A DNA stretch of 7,733 nt from Krumholzibacterium sp965370495. Lineage in GTDB: Bacteria; Krumholzibacteriota; Krumholzibacteriia; Krumholzibacteriales; Krumholzibacteriaceae. Below, one piece after another: positions 1-6,118 of this stretch. The translations under genes were made by a program, and so were the position numbers. The stretch is from positions 1-7,733 of the forward strand of contig CBDUUV010000110.1 of NCBI GenBank assembly GCA_965370495.1, in the 5' to 3' direction. The notes beneath the pieces are model-generated. The model ran no database searches. It saw only the letters and a program-made list of their open reading frames with translations, and was not told the origin of the DNA. The first letter of the stretch is position 1, and every line of letters begins with the position of its first letter.

Positions 1-10
1 GAAATATTCA

Positions 11-802
11 CTACATCCGGGCCAGTTCGAGATACTCACGCGCCTGGGCTGTCAGCGCTGACGGTATACCGAATTCCTGTTCTATCCTCGATTCGAGGTT
101 CAGCCTGATATTCTCGTTGACCCTGTGGTTGTCGCGACGAAGCCTCAGATGGTGGTTCTTTATGTATAGATGGCCATCGTCTGTAAGTTTTGTCAATTGG
201 AGTGAGTTCATCATCGGCAGCGAAAACGATTTCTTCCAGAACCTGATAAATTGCACTTTCGCCACAGGTACCGTCCGCACCCTGTAACGCCATTTCCTCT
301 CACTTCCGGTAACGGTATAGAGGTCATAGCTTGCTGTGCCTTTGGGCCTGAATTCGACCCTGCCGAATGTCGTATCTATCGAAACAGCCCTCGAGTCAAG
401 CTCGATCGGTTCGCCGAGAAGATACCCGGGATCCACCATATATCTCTTTTCTCCGATATGGACCACCATGGCACAATGGATATTGTTTCTTTTCATGTCG
501 GCCATAACGGGATAGCAGCGGAACCCGCTGTCCGAAAGGATCGAGCCAAGACACCAGGCAAGAGAAAAACACGTTCCTCCTGTATGATCCTCGATATATC
601 CACTCATCACCCGGGCGGGGCCACGCAGGCGTTCGTCCGGATCATCTATAGTGAATTTTGTTATGATCTTCGTAATATTTTCGTATGGCAGTTTTGTGAA
701 TTGAAATATCACTGTCCTTAGCATTTCGAGCTCCGCATCGCCATCAGACACGCAGAAATGCTTGAAAAAAAGTTTTTTCGCGCTGCTGTTTTCATAATTC
801 AT
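11..802 (-). CDS. Arylamine N-acetyltransferase-like protein (divergent NAT fold)
   Basis: NAT enzymes move an acyl group from acyl-CoA to an arylamine, hydrazine or related acceptor through an acyl-cysteine intermediate in the cytoplasm. The 263-residue protein shows the family signatures in order: LPYENI (residues 38-43, family form PFEN), GGTCF with the likely nucleophile Cys78, IHCAMVV with His109, and YMVDPGY with Asp124. The His-to-Asp spacing of 15 matches known NATs, where Cys69, His107 and Asp122 form the triad. Length fits the family (about 250-290). The usual RGGxCxE signature is degenerate: no Arg precedes GG, and Ser-Leu-Ala replaces the conserved acidic stretch after Cys, so the substrate may differ. 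I start at the ATG at 802. A GTG at 811 would add three residues, and neither has a strong ribosome binding site. The gene is divergent from the transketolase gene. An amide synthase or another transglutaminase-fold acyltransferase is the main alternative. Confidence 0.8.
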   Translation of the reverse strand: MNYENSSAKKLFFKHFCVSDGDAELEMLRTVIFQFTKLPYENITKIITKFTIDDPDERLRGPARVMSGYIEDHTGGTCFSLAWCLGSILSDSGFRCYPVMADMKRNNIHCAMVVHIGEKRYMVDPGYLLGEPIELDSRAVSIDTTFGRVEFRPKGTASYDLYTVTGSERKWRYRVRTVPVAKVQFIRFWKKSFSLPMMNSLQLTKLTDDGHLYIKNHHLRLRRDNHRVNENIRLNLESRIEQEFGIPSALTAQAREYLELARM

Positions 803-896
803 AATTACCACATTTTTTTAACATCCAACCTGCCTTAGATAGCATTTTTTAATACCCTTATGCAATAAAAATCAAACTCTCCCGGGCTGACAGCGG

Positions 897-926
897 TTGA
901 CAATATCAAACAGTTTGCTTTATATT
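897..926 (+). promoter_or_regulatory. Sigma-70-type promoter for the transketolase gene
   Basis: A perfect -35 box TTGACA (897-902) is followed after 18 bases by TATATT (921-926), a 5/6 match to the -10 box. Transcription would start near 933 and leave a leader of about 110 nt before the TTG start at 1044. It lies in the divergent gap between the NAT-like gene and the transketolase gene and is the best promoter match in the window. Confidence 0.65.
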
Positions 927-933
927 GATTTTT

Positions 934-1009
934 CGACATTATGTCAGCATCTGTCGGGTATAAAAGATTTTTGCCGGCCGATAAGGAGCAAAGAATCTGC
1001 ACTGGCCGG
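934..1009 (+). other. Structured 5' leader of the transketolase mRNA
   Basis: Two inverted repeats lie in the predicted untranslated leader. CGACA (934-938) can pair with TGTCG (952-956); this region also contains the short palindrome GACAT-T-ATGTC at 935-945, which could instead be an operator just past the start point. Downstream, CCGGCC (974-979) pairs perfectly with GGCCGG (1004-1009) around a 24-base loop that contains an AAGGAG decoy (982-987), about 45 bases before the real Shine-Dalgarno. No known riboswitch class is recognised. Confidence 0.3.
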
Positions 1010-1030
1010 GGAAATCGATAGTTTCTAACC

Positions 1031-1036
1031 AGGAGG
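1031..1036 (+). promoter_or_regulatory. Shine-Dalgarno AGGAGG that fixes a TTG start
   Basis: AGGAGG at 1031-1036 is a full match to the anti-Shine-Dalgarno sequence and lies 7 bases before the TTG at 1044. No ATG or GTG in this frame is close, and the next in-frame Met (residue 37, codon at 1152) has no comparable site, so the TTG is the most probable start. Confidence 0.85.
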
Positions 1037-1043
1037 CTCAATC

Positions 1044-3413
1044 TTGTCAAAAAAAGGGTCCTACAAGAATTTTGCTTTTGGTACAAGACGCGCGTATTAC
1101 GCGGAAATCGGCCCTGACAGCAAATCAAGCCAGGGAACCGAAGACACCATCAAGATGTTTGATGACTATGACCTGATCTACAGAACTCTCTGCGGGATCC
1201 TGTACAACTTTGTCCCAAAGTCAGGTCATCCGGGAGGAAGTATTTCCTCCGGCAAGATCGTCGAAAGCATACTCTTCAACACGATGGATTACCGTATGGG
1301 CGACCCCGAATGCGCCGAAGCGGACATCCTGTCATATGCGGCAGGGCATAAAGCAATGGGGCTCTATGCGATGTGGGCGCTCAGAAACGAGTGCGCCAGG
1401 GTATCGAAACCGGATATGCTTCCCGGTGAAGAGAGACAACTCAGGCTTGAAGACCTTCTCGGCTTCCGCCGCAACCCGACCCAGGAGACTCCGCTCTTCG
1501 CTAAATACAACGCCAAGCCGCTCGATGGTCATCCCACACCAATTACTCCTTTTGTAAAGCTCTCTACCGGCGCTTCCGGCGTCGGAATCACCACGAGTTT
1601 CGGGCTCGGTTTCGGTGCCATGGACGCCTTTGGCAAAAACGCTCCTTTTATACATGTTCTTGAAGGGGAAGGCGGCATGACTCCGGGACGCGTTTCTGAA
1701 GCGCTGGCAGCGACCGGTTCGGCACAGATGTGGAATATCGTACTCCATGTCGACTGGAACCAGTCCTCGATCGATTCGGACATGGTCTGCCGCGATGGAG
1801 ACACCCCCGGGGATTACGTGCAGTGGTCACCCGCCGAATTCTGCTACCTGCATGACTGGAACGTCATCCTTGTAGAAGACGGCAAAGACATCGGCCAGGT
1901 CCTCGCGGCCCAGGAGCTGGCGATGAAGAAACAGAACGACCAGCCCACGGCGATCATCTACCGCACGATCAAGGGATGGCAATACGGTATCGAGGGAAGA
2001 AAATCGCACGGTGCGGGCCATGATTTCTGCTCCGATGAATACTACGAGACATTAAAACCGCTCGAGGATCGCTTCGGCATGAAATTCCCGAGGTTCGAGG
2101 GTAATAAAACTCCCGTAAGTATAGAAAAAATATTTTACGACTCCCTTATAGGGATCAGGGAGATCCTTGAAAACAACAGGGAGATCGCTGATTTCTTCAG
2201 GGCCAGGCTTACGGACGCGGATGAAAGACTCACAGGTCTTGCCAGGAAGAAACGAGATAACGCCGGCGATATCAGCATTATCTACAAAGACGATATCAAG
2301 GCCGATGAGATTCCCGAGGAATGCACATACGCGGTCGGATCCAGCCAGACGCTCAGAGCCGCACTCGGTGAAACTTTGAACTACCTTAACAAAAAATCCG
2401 GAGGCGTTATACTTGCCGCTTCAGCAGACCTTCTTGGATCGACGAGTATCCTGAAGGTCGGCGACGGATTTGCAGATGGATTCTTCAACGCTGTCACCAA
2501 CCCGGATTCGCGTATCCTGCTTACCGGTGGTATCTGCGAAGACTGCATGGGCGGTATCATGGCTGGAATTTCCACATACGGCCATAATATCGGCGCCGGC
2601 TCGTCATACGGGGCCTTCATCGCTGCGCTTACACATATTACTGCCCGCCTTCACGGTATCGGCCAGCAGGGCAAGCATGATTATCTCAAGGAAGCTTTCA
2701 ACCCCTTCTTCCTCGTTTGCGCCCACGCCGGACTCAAGACCGGTGAAGATGGACCGACTCATGCTGACCCGCAGGCGCTGCAGCTTCTGCAGGAGAACTT
2801 TCCCAAAGGCATAATGATCACATTGACACCCTGGGATCCGCAGGAGATCTACCCGCTGGTCATTGCAGCGCTCAAGAAACGCCCCGCTGTCATAGCTCCT
2901 TTCGTGACACGGCCAAACGAAAAGATATTCGACCGCAAAGCCCTCGGGCTTCCGCCCGCGACAGCGGCAGTCAAGGGACTATACGCCATGCGCAAGGCTG
3001 ACAAATCCAGGAAACCGTACCATGGCACTCTGGTTCTCCAGGGAAGCGGTATTACAAACACCTTCATGGAAGAAGTGCTGCCGAAGATTGACGAGGCAGG
3101 ACTCAATATGAATATCTTCTATGTCACAAGCGCCGAACTATTCTCCATGCTTCCCGATGATGAGCAGAAGAGTACATATCCCGACAGCCTGGCTTCTGAA
3201 GCGATGGGGATAACCGGCCTGACAATGGCGACGATGTACAGATGGGTAACTTCGACTGAAGGCAGAGAGTTCAGTGTCCACGCGTTCAAGCATGGACACT
3301 TCCTTGGAAGCGGACAGGCCCACAAGGTACTGGAAGAGGCAAACCTGCATGGCGCGGGACAGTGGGCGGCAATCAAAAAGTACGCCGACTGGATGGTAAA
3401 GAAAGGTTCCTGA
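1044..3413 (+). CDS. Transketolase-family thiamine-diphosphate enzyme, long form (TTG start)
   Basis: Transketolases move a two-carbon ketol unit between sugar phosphates in the pentose phosphate pathway, using thiamine diphosphate (ThDP) and a divalent metal. At 789 residues this is about 125 longer than E. coli TktA (663). The order is a ThDP/PP domain (about 45-345), a linker (about 350-430), a PYR domain (about 430-620) and a C-terminal transketolase domain (about 655-785). Residues aligning by eye with TktA catalytic positions are His62 (SGHPGG), His102 (AAGHKAM), His163 (DGHPTP), His322 (KSHGAGH), Glu499 (ICEDCMGG) and His573 (GEDGPTH). The metal/ThDP motif is GEG at 208-210 followed by WNQ at 238-240, so the usual Asp of GDG is Glu209. 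Extra length sits in a roughly 40-residue N-terminal arm and in the linker. No partner subunit gene is adjacent. The exact donor and acceptor sugars cannot be read from sequence, and a specialised paralogue rather than housekeeping Tkt is possible. Confidence 0.92.
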   Translation: MSKKGSYKNFAFGTRRAYYAEIGPDSKSSQGTEDTIKMFDDYDLIYRTLCGILYNFVPKSGHPGGSISSGKIVESILFNTMDYRMGDPECAEADILSYAAGHKAMGLYAMWALRNECARVSKPDMLPGEERQLRLEDLLGFRRNPTQETPLFAKYNAKPLDGHPTPITPFVKLSTGASGVGITTSFGLGFGAMDAFGKNAPFIHVLEGEGGMTPGRVSEALAATGSAQMWNIVLHVDWNQSSIDSDMVCRDGDTPGDYVQWSPAEFCYLHDWNVILVEDGKDIGQVLAAQELAMKKQNDQPTAIIYRTIKGWQYGIEGRKSHGAGHDFCSDEYYETLKPLEDRFGMKFPRFEGNKTPVSIEKIFYDSLIGIREILENNREIADFFRARLTDADERLTGLARKKRDNAGDISIIYKDDIKADEIPEECTYAVGSSQTLRAALGETLNYLNKKSGGVILAASADLLGSTSILKVGDGFADGFFNAVTNPDSRILLTGGICEDCMGGIMAGISTYGHNIGAGSSYGAFIAALTHITARLHGIGQQGKHDYLKEAFNPFFLVCAHAGLKTGEDGPTHADPQALQLLQENFPKGIMITLTPWDPQEIYPLVIAALKKRPAVIAPFVTRPNEKIFDRKALGLPPATAAVKGLYAMRKADKSRKPYHGTLVLQGSGITNTFMEEVLPKIDEAGLNMNIFYVTSAELFSMLPDDEQKSTYPDSLASEAMGITGLTMATMYRWVTSTEGREFSVHAFKHGHFLGSGQAHKVLEEANLHGAGQWAAIKKYADWMVKKGS

Positions 3414-3476
3414 CAGGGAACAATACCTGGCTGACACAAGGAAATCTGCCTGGTACAGAAACATTTGGATCGAATA

Positions 3477-3519
3477 GAAAAGAAGGGGGACATGTTTTCG
3501 AACGTGTTTCCCTCTTTTC
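3477..3519. terminator. Bidirectional intrinsic terminator between convergent genes
   Basis: A long imperfect hairpin. GAAAAG and AGGG on the left arm pair with CCCT and CTTTTC on the right arm, with one bulged base; two G-T wobbles and an ACATG/CGTGT segment continue the stem to a loop containing TTCG. The A-rich left base and T-rich right base give a short T tract on either strand, which suits the convergent transketolase (+, ending 64 bases before) and dipeptidase (-, ending 168 bases to the right). The T tract is short (four in a row on +), so strength is uncertain. Confidence 0.55.
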
Positions 3520-3576
3520 GCGGATCCATTCACCATTACCGGAAGTATCGGTGTGGTTATGGCAAAACAATCAGCG

Positions 3577-3664
3577 CAGGTAGTTGAGGTGTAAGTTGCA
3601 GGTATGACGAACCTGCCTGCTAGTGCCAGTGCGAGCTTACCCGCGGTCTTTTGAGCAGGGCGGC
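3577..3664. other. Inverted-repeat-rich intergenic stretch of unknown role
   Basis: Between the terminator hairpin and the dipeptidase stop there is a cluster of short repeats. GCAGGT (3598-3603) and ACCTGC (3611-3616) form a perfect stem with a 7-base loop. GTAAG (3591-3595) can pair with CTTAC (3636-3640) outside it. CCGC (3641-3644) can pair with GCGG (near 3660). GCAGGTA also occurs twice in direct orientation (3577 and 3598). The hairpin resembles a tRNA T-arm on the minus strand only superficially. It may be a 3' UTR element or a second terminator for the dipeptidase mRNA. No reading frame here looks coding. Confidence 0.2.
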
Positions 3665-3686
3665 TGACCCGGAACATACTCAAAGC

Positions 3687-4787
3687 TTATTTACACACTT
3701 TATCGAACAGCCTGAGCAGGTTTCCACCCATAATCGCGCCTCTCTCTTCCTTTGAGTAGCCGCGTTTTCCCAGCTCGGCATCTATCATGGGTACTTTCGA
3801 GACATCCCCAAGGCCCACCGGCATGACGGGAGTGCCGTCAAAGTCGGAACCGAGCCCGACGTGGCCCGTTCCGATTACAGCTGCGGCATGCTCGATATGA
3901 TCGACAACCACGGAGATTCCGGGAAGAGGGATACTTTCCAGCCGTTTCATATACGCAGGGAGTATCTCAGCGTCCACGCGGGCAACGTCCCCCCCATATT
4001 CAGCGGCAAGCCTGCTTCTTTCTTCCTTGTACTCCCCCCACTGAGCCATGATCCTCTCACTGCATTCCTGTTCGAGAAAAGCAGGGAAATAATTTATCCC
4101 TATCACCCCGCCATTTTCCCCGAGAGCCTCGAGCATCTCATCAGTTACGTTCCGGGGAACATCACATATCGCGCGCATACAGGAGTGAGAAATCAGGACC
4201 GGGTTCGAACTTTCCTTCAAGATATCGAAAAAAGTATCATCGGAGCTGTGCGAGCAATCAATCACCATCCCTGCTTTGTTCATCTCGTGGATTACCTCGC
4301 GCCCGAAACTGCTCAACCCTCCCCACTTCGGACCCCCTTCACACGAATCGGCGATCTCGTTCGTGTTGTTCCACGTAATGGTTATGCACCTGACATCATT
4401 TCTGTACAATTGAAGCAGCGACTCCATATTCGAACCTATTGCATGGCCTCCTTCTACACCAACTACCGCAGCGACCTTCCCCTCACCAGCTATCCGCCTG
4501 ATATCAGAACCTGACTTCGCTATTGCTGCTTGGTCGCTGTTTTTTTCGATTTGTTCCCGCAATCTCCTTATCATATCAAGCGTACAACTGTTCCATTTGT
4601 CAGAAGAAAGGTCCGGGTCGACCCAGCAGGCAAAGACCTGGGCACCGTAACCCGCTTCTAACATCCTGGGCAAATCGACCTGCCCGTCACTTAATCTCTC
4701 TCCCAGATCGATATCGCTGTTATCCTTAAACCGCATCGCCGTATCGCAATGCGCGTCAAACACAAAATCGGAATCTGCTCTGTCCAT
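3687..4787 (-). CDS. Membrane dipeptidase (peptidase family M19, renal-dipeptidase-like)
   Basis: M19 enzymes are binuclear-zinc hydrolases that cleave dipeptides, often with a D- or dehydro-amino acid at the second position. The 366-residue protein carries the full set of expected ligands: DAHCDT near the N-terminus (His13, Asp15), GVEGGHAIG with the bridging Glu112, IDCSHSS with His180, ISHSCMRA with His201, and the catalytic Asp315 in GLGSDFDG. The VPRNVTDEML segment and the TITWNNTNE loop are also typical of the family. There is no signal peptide or anchor, so it is predicted cytoplasmic despite the family name. The frame opens at a GTG at 4802, but GGAGG sits between that codon and the ATG at 4787, so the ATG is chosen; this removes five residues. 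The gene is transcribed alone, convergent with the transketolase gene. The substrate is unknown; peptide scavenging or peptidoglycan-dipeptide turnover is plausible. Confidence 0.95.
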   Translation of the reverse strand: MDRADSDFVFDAHCDTAMRFKDNSDIDLGERLSDGQVDLPRMLEAGYGAQVFACWVDPDLSSDKWNSCTLDMIRRLREQIEKNSDQAAIAKSGSDIRRIAGEGKVAAVVGVEGGHAIGSNMESLLQLYRNDVRCITITWNNTNEIADSCEGGPKWGGLSSFGREVIHEMNKAGMVIDCSHSSDDTFFDILKESSNPVLISHSCMRAICDVPRNVTDEMLEALGENGGVIGINYFPAFLEQECSERIMAQWGEYKEERSRLAAEYGGDVARVDAEILPAYMKRLESIPLPGISVVVDHIEHAAAVIGTGHVGLGSDFDGTPVMPVGLGDVSKVPMIDAELGKRGYSKEERGAIMGGNLLRLFDKVCK

Positions 4788-4792
4788 GTTTT

Positions 4793-4797
4793 CCTCC
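4793..4797 (-). promoter_or_regulatory. Ribosome binding site of the dipeptidase gene
   Basis: On the minus strand GGAGG is followed by AAAAC and then ATG (4787-4785), a spacing of five. It lies inside the longer GTG-initiated frame (GTG at 4802), and only an A-rich AAAGG abuts that GTG, so it decides for the ATG start. Confidence 0.75.
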
Positions 4798-4814
4798 GCC
4801 ACCTTTTTAAGCTT

Positions 4815-4832
4815 TCGAGATAAGTGTCTCGA
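4815..4832 (-). repeat. Small palindrome in the dipeptidase leader
   Basis: TCGAGA and TCTCGA form a perfect 6-bp inverted repeat around six bases. It lies 28 bases upstream of the dipeptidase ATG and downstream of the predicted promoter. It could be a repressor half-site pair or a small leader hairpin. It has no T tract on the minus strand, so it is not a terminator. Confidence 0.3.
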
Positions 4833-4884
4833 TGTATATCAAACCAGCATATGCAACATCGCCTGAGGCCAGCACTGCATCGTT

Positions 4885-4913
4885 ATTATATTACAGGTGT
4901 TTCGGAAATTGAA
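4885..4913 (-). promoter_or_regulatory. Candidate promoter for the dipeptidase gene
   Basis: Reading the minus strand, a perfect TATAAT (4890-4885) is preceded at 17 bases by TTCAAT (4913-4908), which matches the -35 consensus at only three of six positions. Transcription would begin near 4878 and give a leader of about 90 nt that includes the small palindrome at 4815-4832. The rest of the gap between the dipeptidase and the pilin stop (4968) shows nothing else I can name. Confidence 0.35.
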
Positions 4914-4967
4914 AGCAAAGCATGAAAGTATAAACAGACTATTAACCCCGGTACCGATCTACAAGAG

Positions 4968-5477
4968 CTAATGGACAATTTTCGCTGAAGTAGCCGCATC
5001 GCCATAGACATACAAAGCGTAAGGAAGAAGGGGCACATTGCTCTTTATCGCATATTCCTGGTTTGTCGGCCCGTTAAAACGGATATCGATACTATGGCTC
5101 GCGAAAAATTTCCAACCACCCTGGTTTGCAGCAGTCGTTCCGCCTATATAATCCAGGTTTTCGGCCACTCTTCCTCCGTAGAACTGGAGCCATATCGTGT
5201 TCAATGTCGCGGGGAATTTGTCTTCCATAGCGAAATATGAGGTCAGCGCAGTCTGAACATTCTTGATGTTCTGAACCGTAACCGCCACCTGGGCGGCTTT
5301 TTTGGATCTGTAATAATTTGCCATAACAATAGTTGCAAGAAATCCTATGATCTCGACCACTATAAAGAGCTCAAGGAGTGTAAATCCCGCAATGCCCAGC
5401 CTGCGCAGCAGCGGTTTCTTCTTTTTTCTGCACCTGATTGCAGAAAGACCACTTATCCAGCGAAAAAATCGCAACAT
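4968..5477 (-). CDS. Type IV pilin or pseudopilin (N-methylated prepilin), orphan
   Basis: Pilins and type II secretion pseudopilins are inserted in the inner membrane, cleaved and N-methylated by a PilD-type prepilin peptidase, and assembled into fibres. The protein (169 residues from the ATG at 5477) has the class III signal G31|FTLLELF, with Phe32 as mature residue 1 and Glu36 as the essential Glu+5, followed by a hydrophobic helix to about residue 53 and a 110-residue globular domain with few cysteines. The leader is about 31 residues, long and very basic (RCRKKKK near residues 15-21), unlike the 6-10 residues of common leaders. A Glu at mature position 11 sits inside the helix. AAGGAG lies three bases before the ATG and six before the next codon, TTG, so either could be used; a TTG at 5489 would overlap the site and is rejected. 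No pilus or secretion genes are adjacent, so whether it is a major pilin, minor pilin or pseudopilin is open. Confidence 0.88.
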   Translation of the reverse strand: MLRFFRWISGLSAIRCRKKKKPLLRRLGIAGFTLLELFIVVEIIGFLATIVMANYYRSKKAAQVAVTVQNIKNVQTALTSYFAMEDKFPATLNTIWLQFYGGRVAENLDYIGGTTAANQGGWKFFASHSIDIRFNGPTNQEYAIKSNVPLLPYALYVYGDAATSAKIVH

Positions 5478-5543
5478 GCACTCCTTCAACGCATTAATCC
5501 CTGACGTTTCTCACACGCTGCAGTTCGATGCAATATTTATGAC

Positions 5544-5570
5544 AAAAAAGGGGGGGCAGTGACACCCCCC
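5544..5570 (-). terminator. Intrinsic terminator of the Nfu gene
   Basis: On the minus strand GGGGGG pairs with CCCCCC around a short loop (two further G-T wobbles are possible next to TCAC), followed by one C and then six T. This is a textbook Rho-independent terminator. It lies 82 bases past the Nfu stop and 66 bases before the pilin start, so it separates these two same-strand genes into different transcripts. Confidence 0.85.
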
Positions 5571-5652
5571 ATCAAATAGCTTTATTGTAGATATTTTGTT
5601 GATCCAGGGAAAAACGTATCTCTCTCCCCTCAAACAACCTTACTGCAAAATA

Positions 5653-5883
5653 TTACTCATCGAAAGGTACAGGAACTACCTTGACGACCTCCGGGATTCT
5701 TTCCTTAAGGACCTTCTCGACGCCGAATGTCAGAGTCATCTGGGACATCGGACAACCGGCGCACGCGCCTTTCAGCCTTACCTTGACAACACCGTCTTCA
5801 ACGGCTACCAGCTCGATATCGCCTCCATCAGCCTGAAGGTTTGGCCTGATCTCTTCGAGTACTGCTTTCACTTTTTCAAACAT
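5653..5883 (-). CDS. nfu: NifU C-terminal-domain (Nfu) iron-sulfur cluster scaffold protein
   Basis: Nfu proteins hold a transient [4Fe-4S] cluster, usually between two subunits through a CxxC pair, and pass it to apoproteins in the cytoplasm. This 76-residue protein is a complete stand-alone domain: a helix at the N-terminus, then IRPNLQADGGDIELV (residues 12-26), VKVRLKGACAGCPMS with Cys41 and Cys44, and the closing helix and strand ending VKVVPVPFDE. The length is as expected for the short form. It lacks the N-terminal A-type or IscU-like domains found in longer relatives. The frame extends 15 codons upstream of the chosen ATG, but AAGGAGG lies within that extension eight bases before the ATG at 5883, so the short form is called. 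No isc, suf or nif genes are adjacent. A dedicated promoter and terminator suggest a single-gene transcript. Confidence 0.95.
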   Translation of the reverse strand: MFEKVKAVLEEIRPNLQADGGDIELVAVEDGVVKVRLKGACAGCPMSQMTLTFGVEKVLKERIPEVVKVVPVPFDE

Positions 5884-5891
5884 AATATCAA

Positions 5892-5898
5892 CCTCCTT
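5892..5898 (-). promoter_or_regulatory. Ribosome binding site of the Nfu gene
   Basis: AAGGAGG on the minus strand is eight bases upstream of the ATG at 5883. It lies inside the longer possible frame and therefore rules out the upstream Met codons as main starts. Confidence 0.85.
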
Positions 5899-5913
5899 CA
5901 TCCGTGTCCGGGA

Positions 5914-5942
5914 AGTATAATAAATCACTCTTTACAATCCAA
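5914..5942 (-). promoter_or_regulatory. Candidate promoter for the Nfu gene
   Basis: On the minus strand TATACT (5919-5914, five of six to the -10 consensus) follows TTGGAT (5942-5937, three of six to the -35) at 17 bases. A start near 5907 gives a leader of about 24 nt that ends with the strong ribosome binding site, a compact arrangement. Confidence 0.4.
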
Positions 5943-6026
5943 GCAGGAATTGTATTGACGAAACGATCCTGATGGAAACCGAAAAATTTACCCCCGGCCT
6001 TGATTACTGTTCCGGACAAAAACAGC

Positions 6027-6055
6027 TTGTCAGCGCTTCTGACGTATTCTATTTT
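6027..6055 (+). promoter_or_regulatory. Upstream candidate promoter for the secreted protease gene
   Basis: TTGTCA (6027-6032, five of six to the -35 box) and TATTTT (6050-6055, four of six to the -10 box) are 17 bases apart. A start near 6062 would give a leader of about 57 nt. It competes with the downstream candidate at 6067-6095. Confidence 0.35.
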
Positions 6056-6066
6056 GTAATATGACC

Positions 6067-6095
6067 TTGACTAAGGATAAGCCCGTCAGGATAAA
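6067..6095 (+). promoter_or_regulatory. Downstream candidate promoter for the secreted protease gene
   Basis: TTGACT (6067-6072, five of six) and GATAAA (6090-6095, four of six) are 17 bases apart. The start would fall near 6102, directly before the AAGGAG at 6103-6108, giving a very short leader of about 17 nt. Confidence 0.35.
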
Positions 6096-6118
6096 TACAG
6101 GCAAGGAGACAACCTATC

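Noticed and set aside
251..721. Open frame on the + strand, 156 residues
   Set aside because: It lies entirely antisense to the NAT-like gene, has no recognisable motif and no ribosome binding site.
959..964. TATAAA as a second -10 box for the transketolase gene
   Set aside because: No acceptable -35 box exists at 16-18 bases upstream, while the pair at 897-926 is much better.
835..1128. Open frame on the - strand across the divergent gap
   Set aside because: It covers the transketolase promoter, leader and first codons, and its low-complexity, Cys/Arg-rich translation looks non-coding.
3596..3618. Possible tRNA T-arm on the minus strand (AGGTTCG near a 7-base loop)
   Set aside because: The stem register puts the wrong bases in the loop, the conserved loop A is absent, and no acceptor or anticodon arm can be built around it.
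3138..3683. Open frame on the - strand, 181 residues
   Set aside because: Most of it is antisense to the transketolase C-terminus, and the rest covers the terminator hairpin. No family similarity is visible.
3861..4514. Open frame on the + strand, 217 residues
   Set aside because: It is antisense to the M19 dipeptidase, whose metal ligands are all intact in the opposite strand.
4949..4956. CGGTACCG palindrome past the pilin stop as a terminator
   Set aside because: It is a self-complementary 8-mer with no loop and no T tract, so it cannot form an intrinsic terminator. None was found for the pilin gene.
5596..5958. Open frame on the + strand, 120 residues
   Set aside because: It is antisense to nfu and its promoter; the nfu product has a clear CxxC and a strong ribosome binding site.
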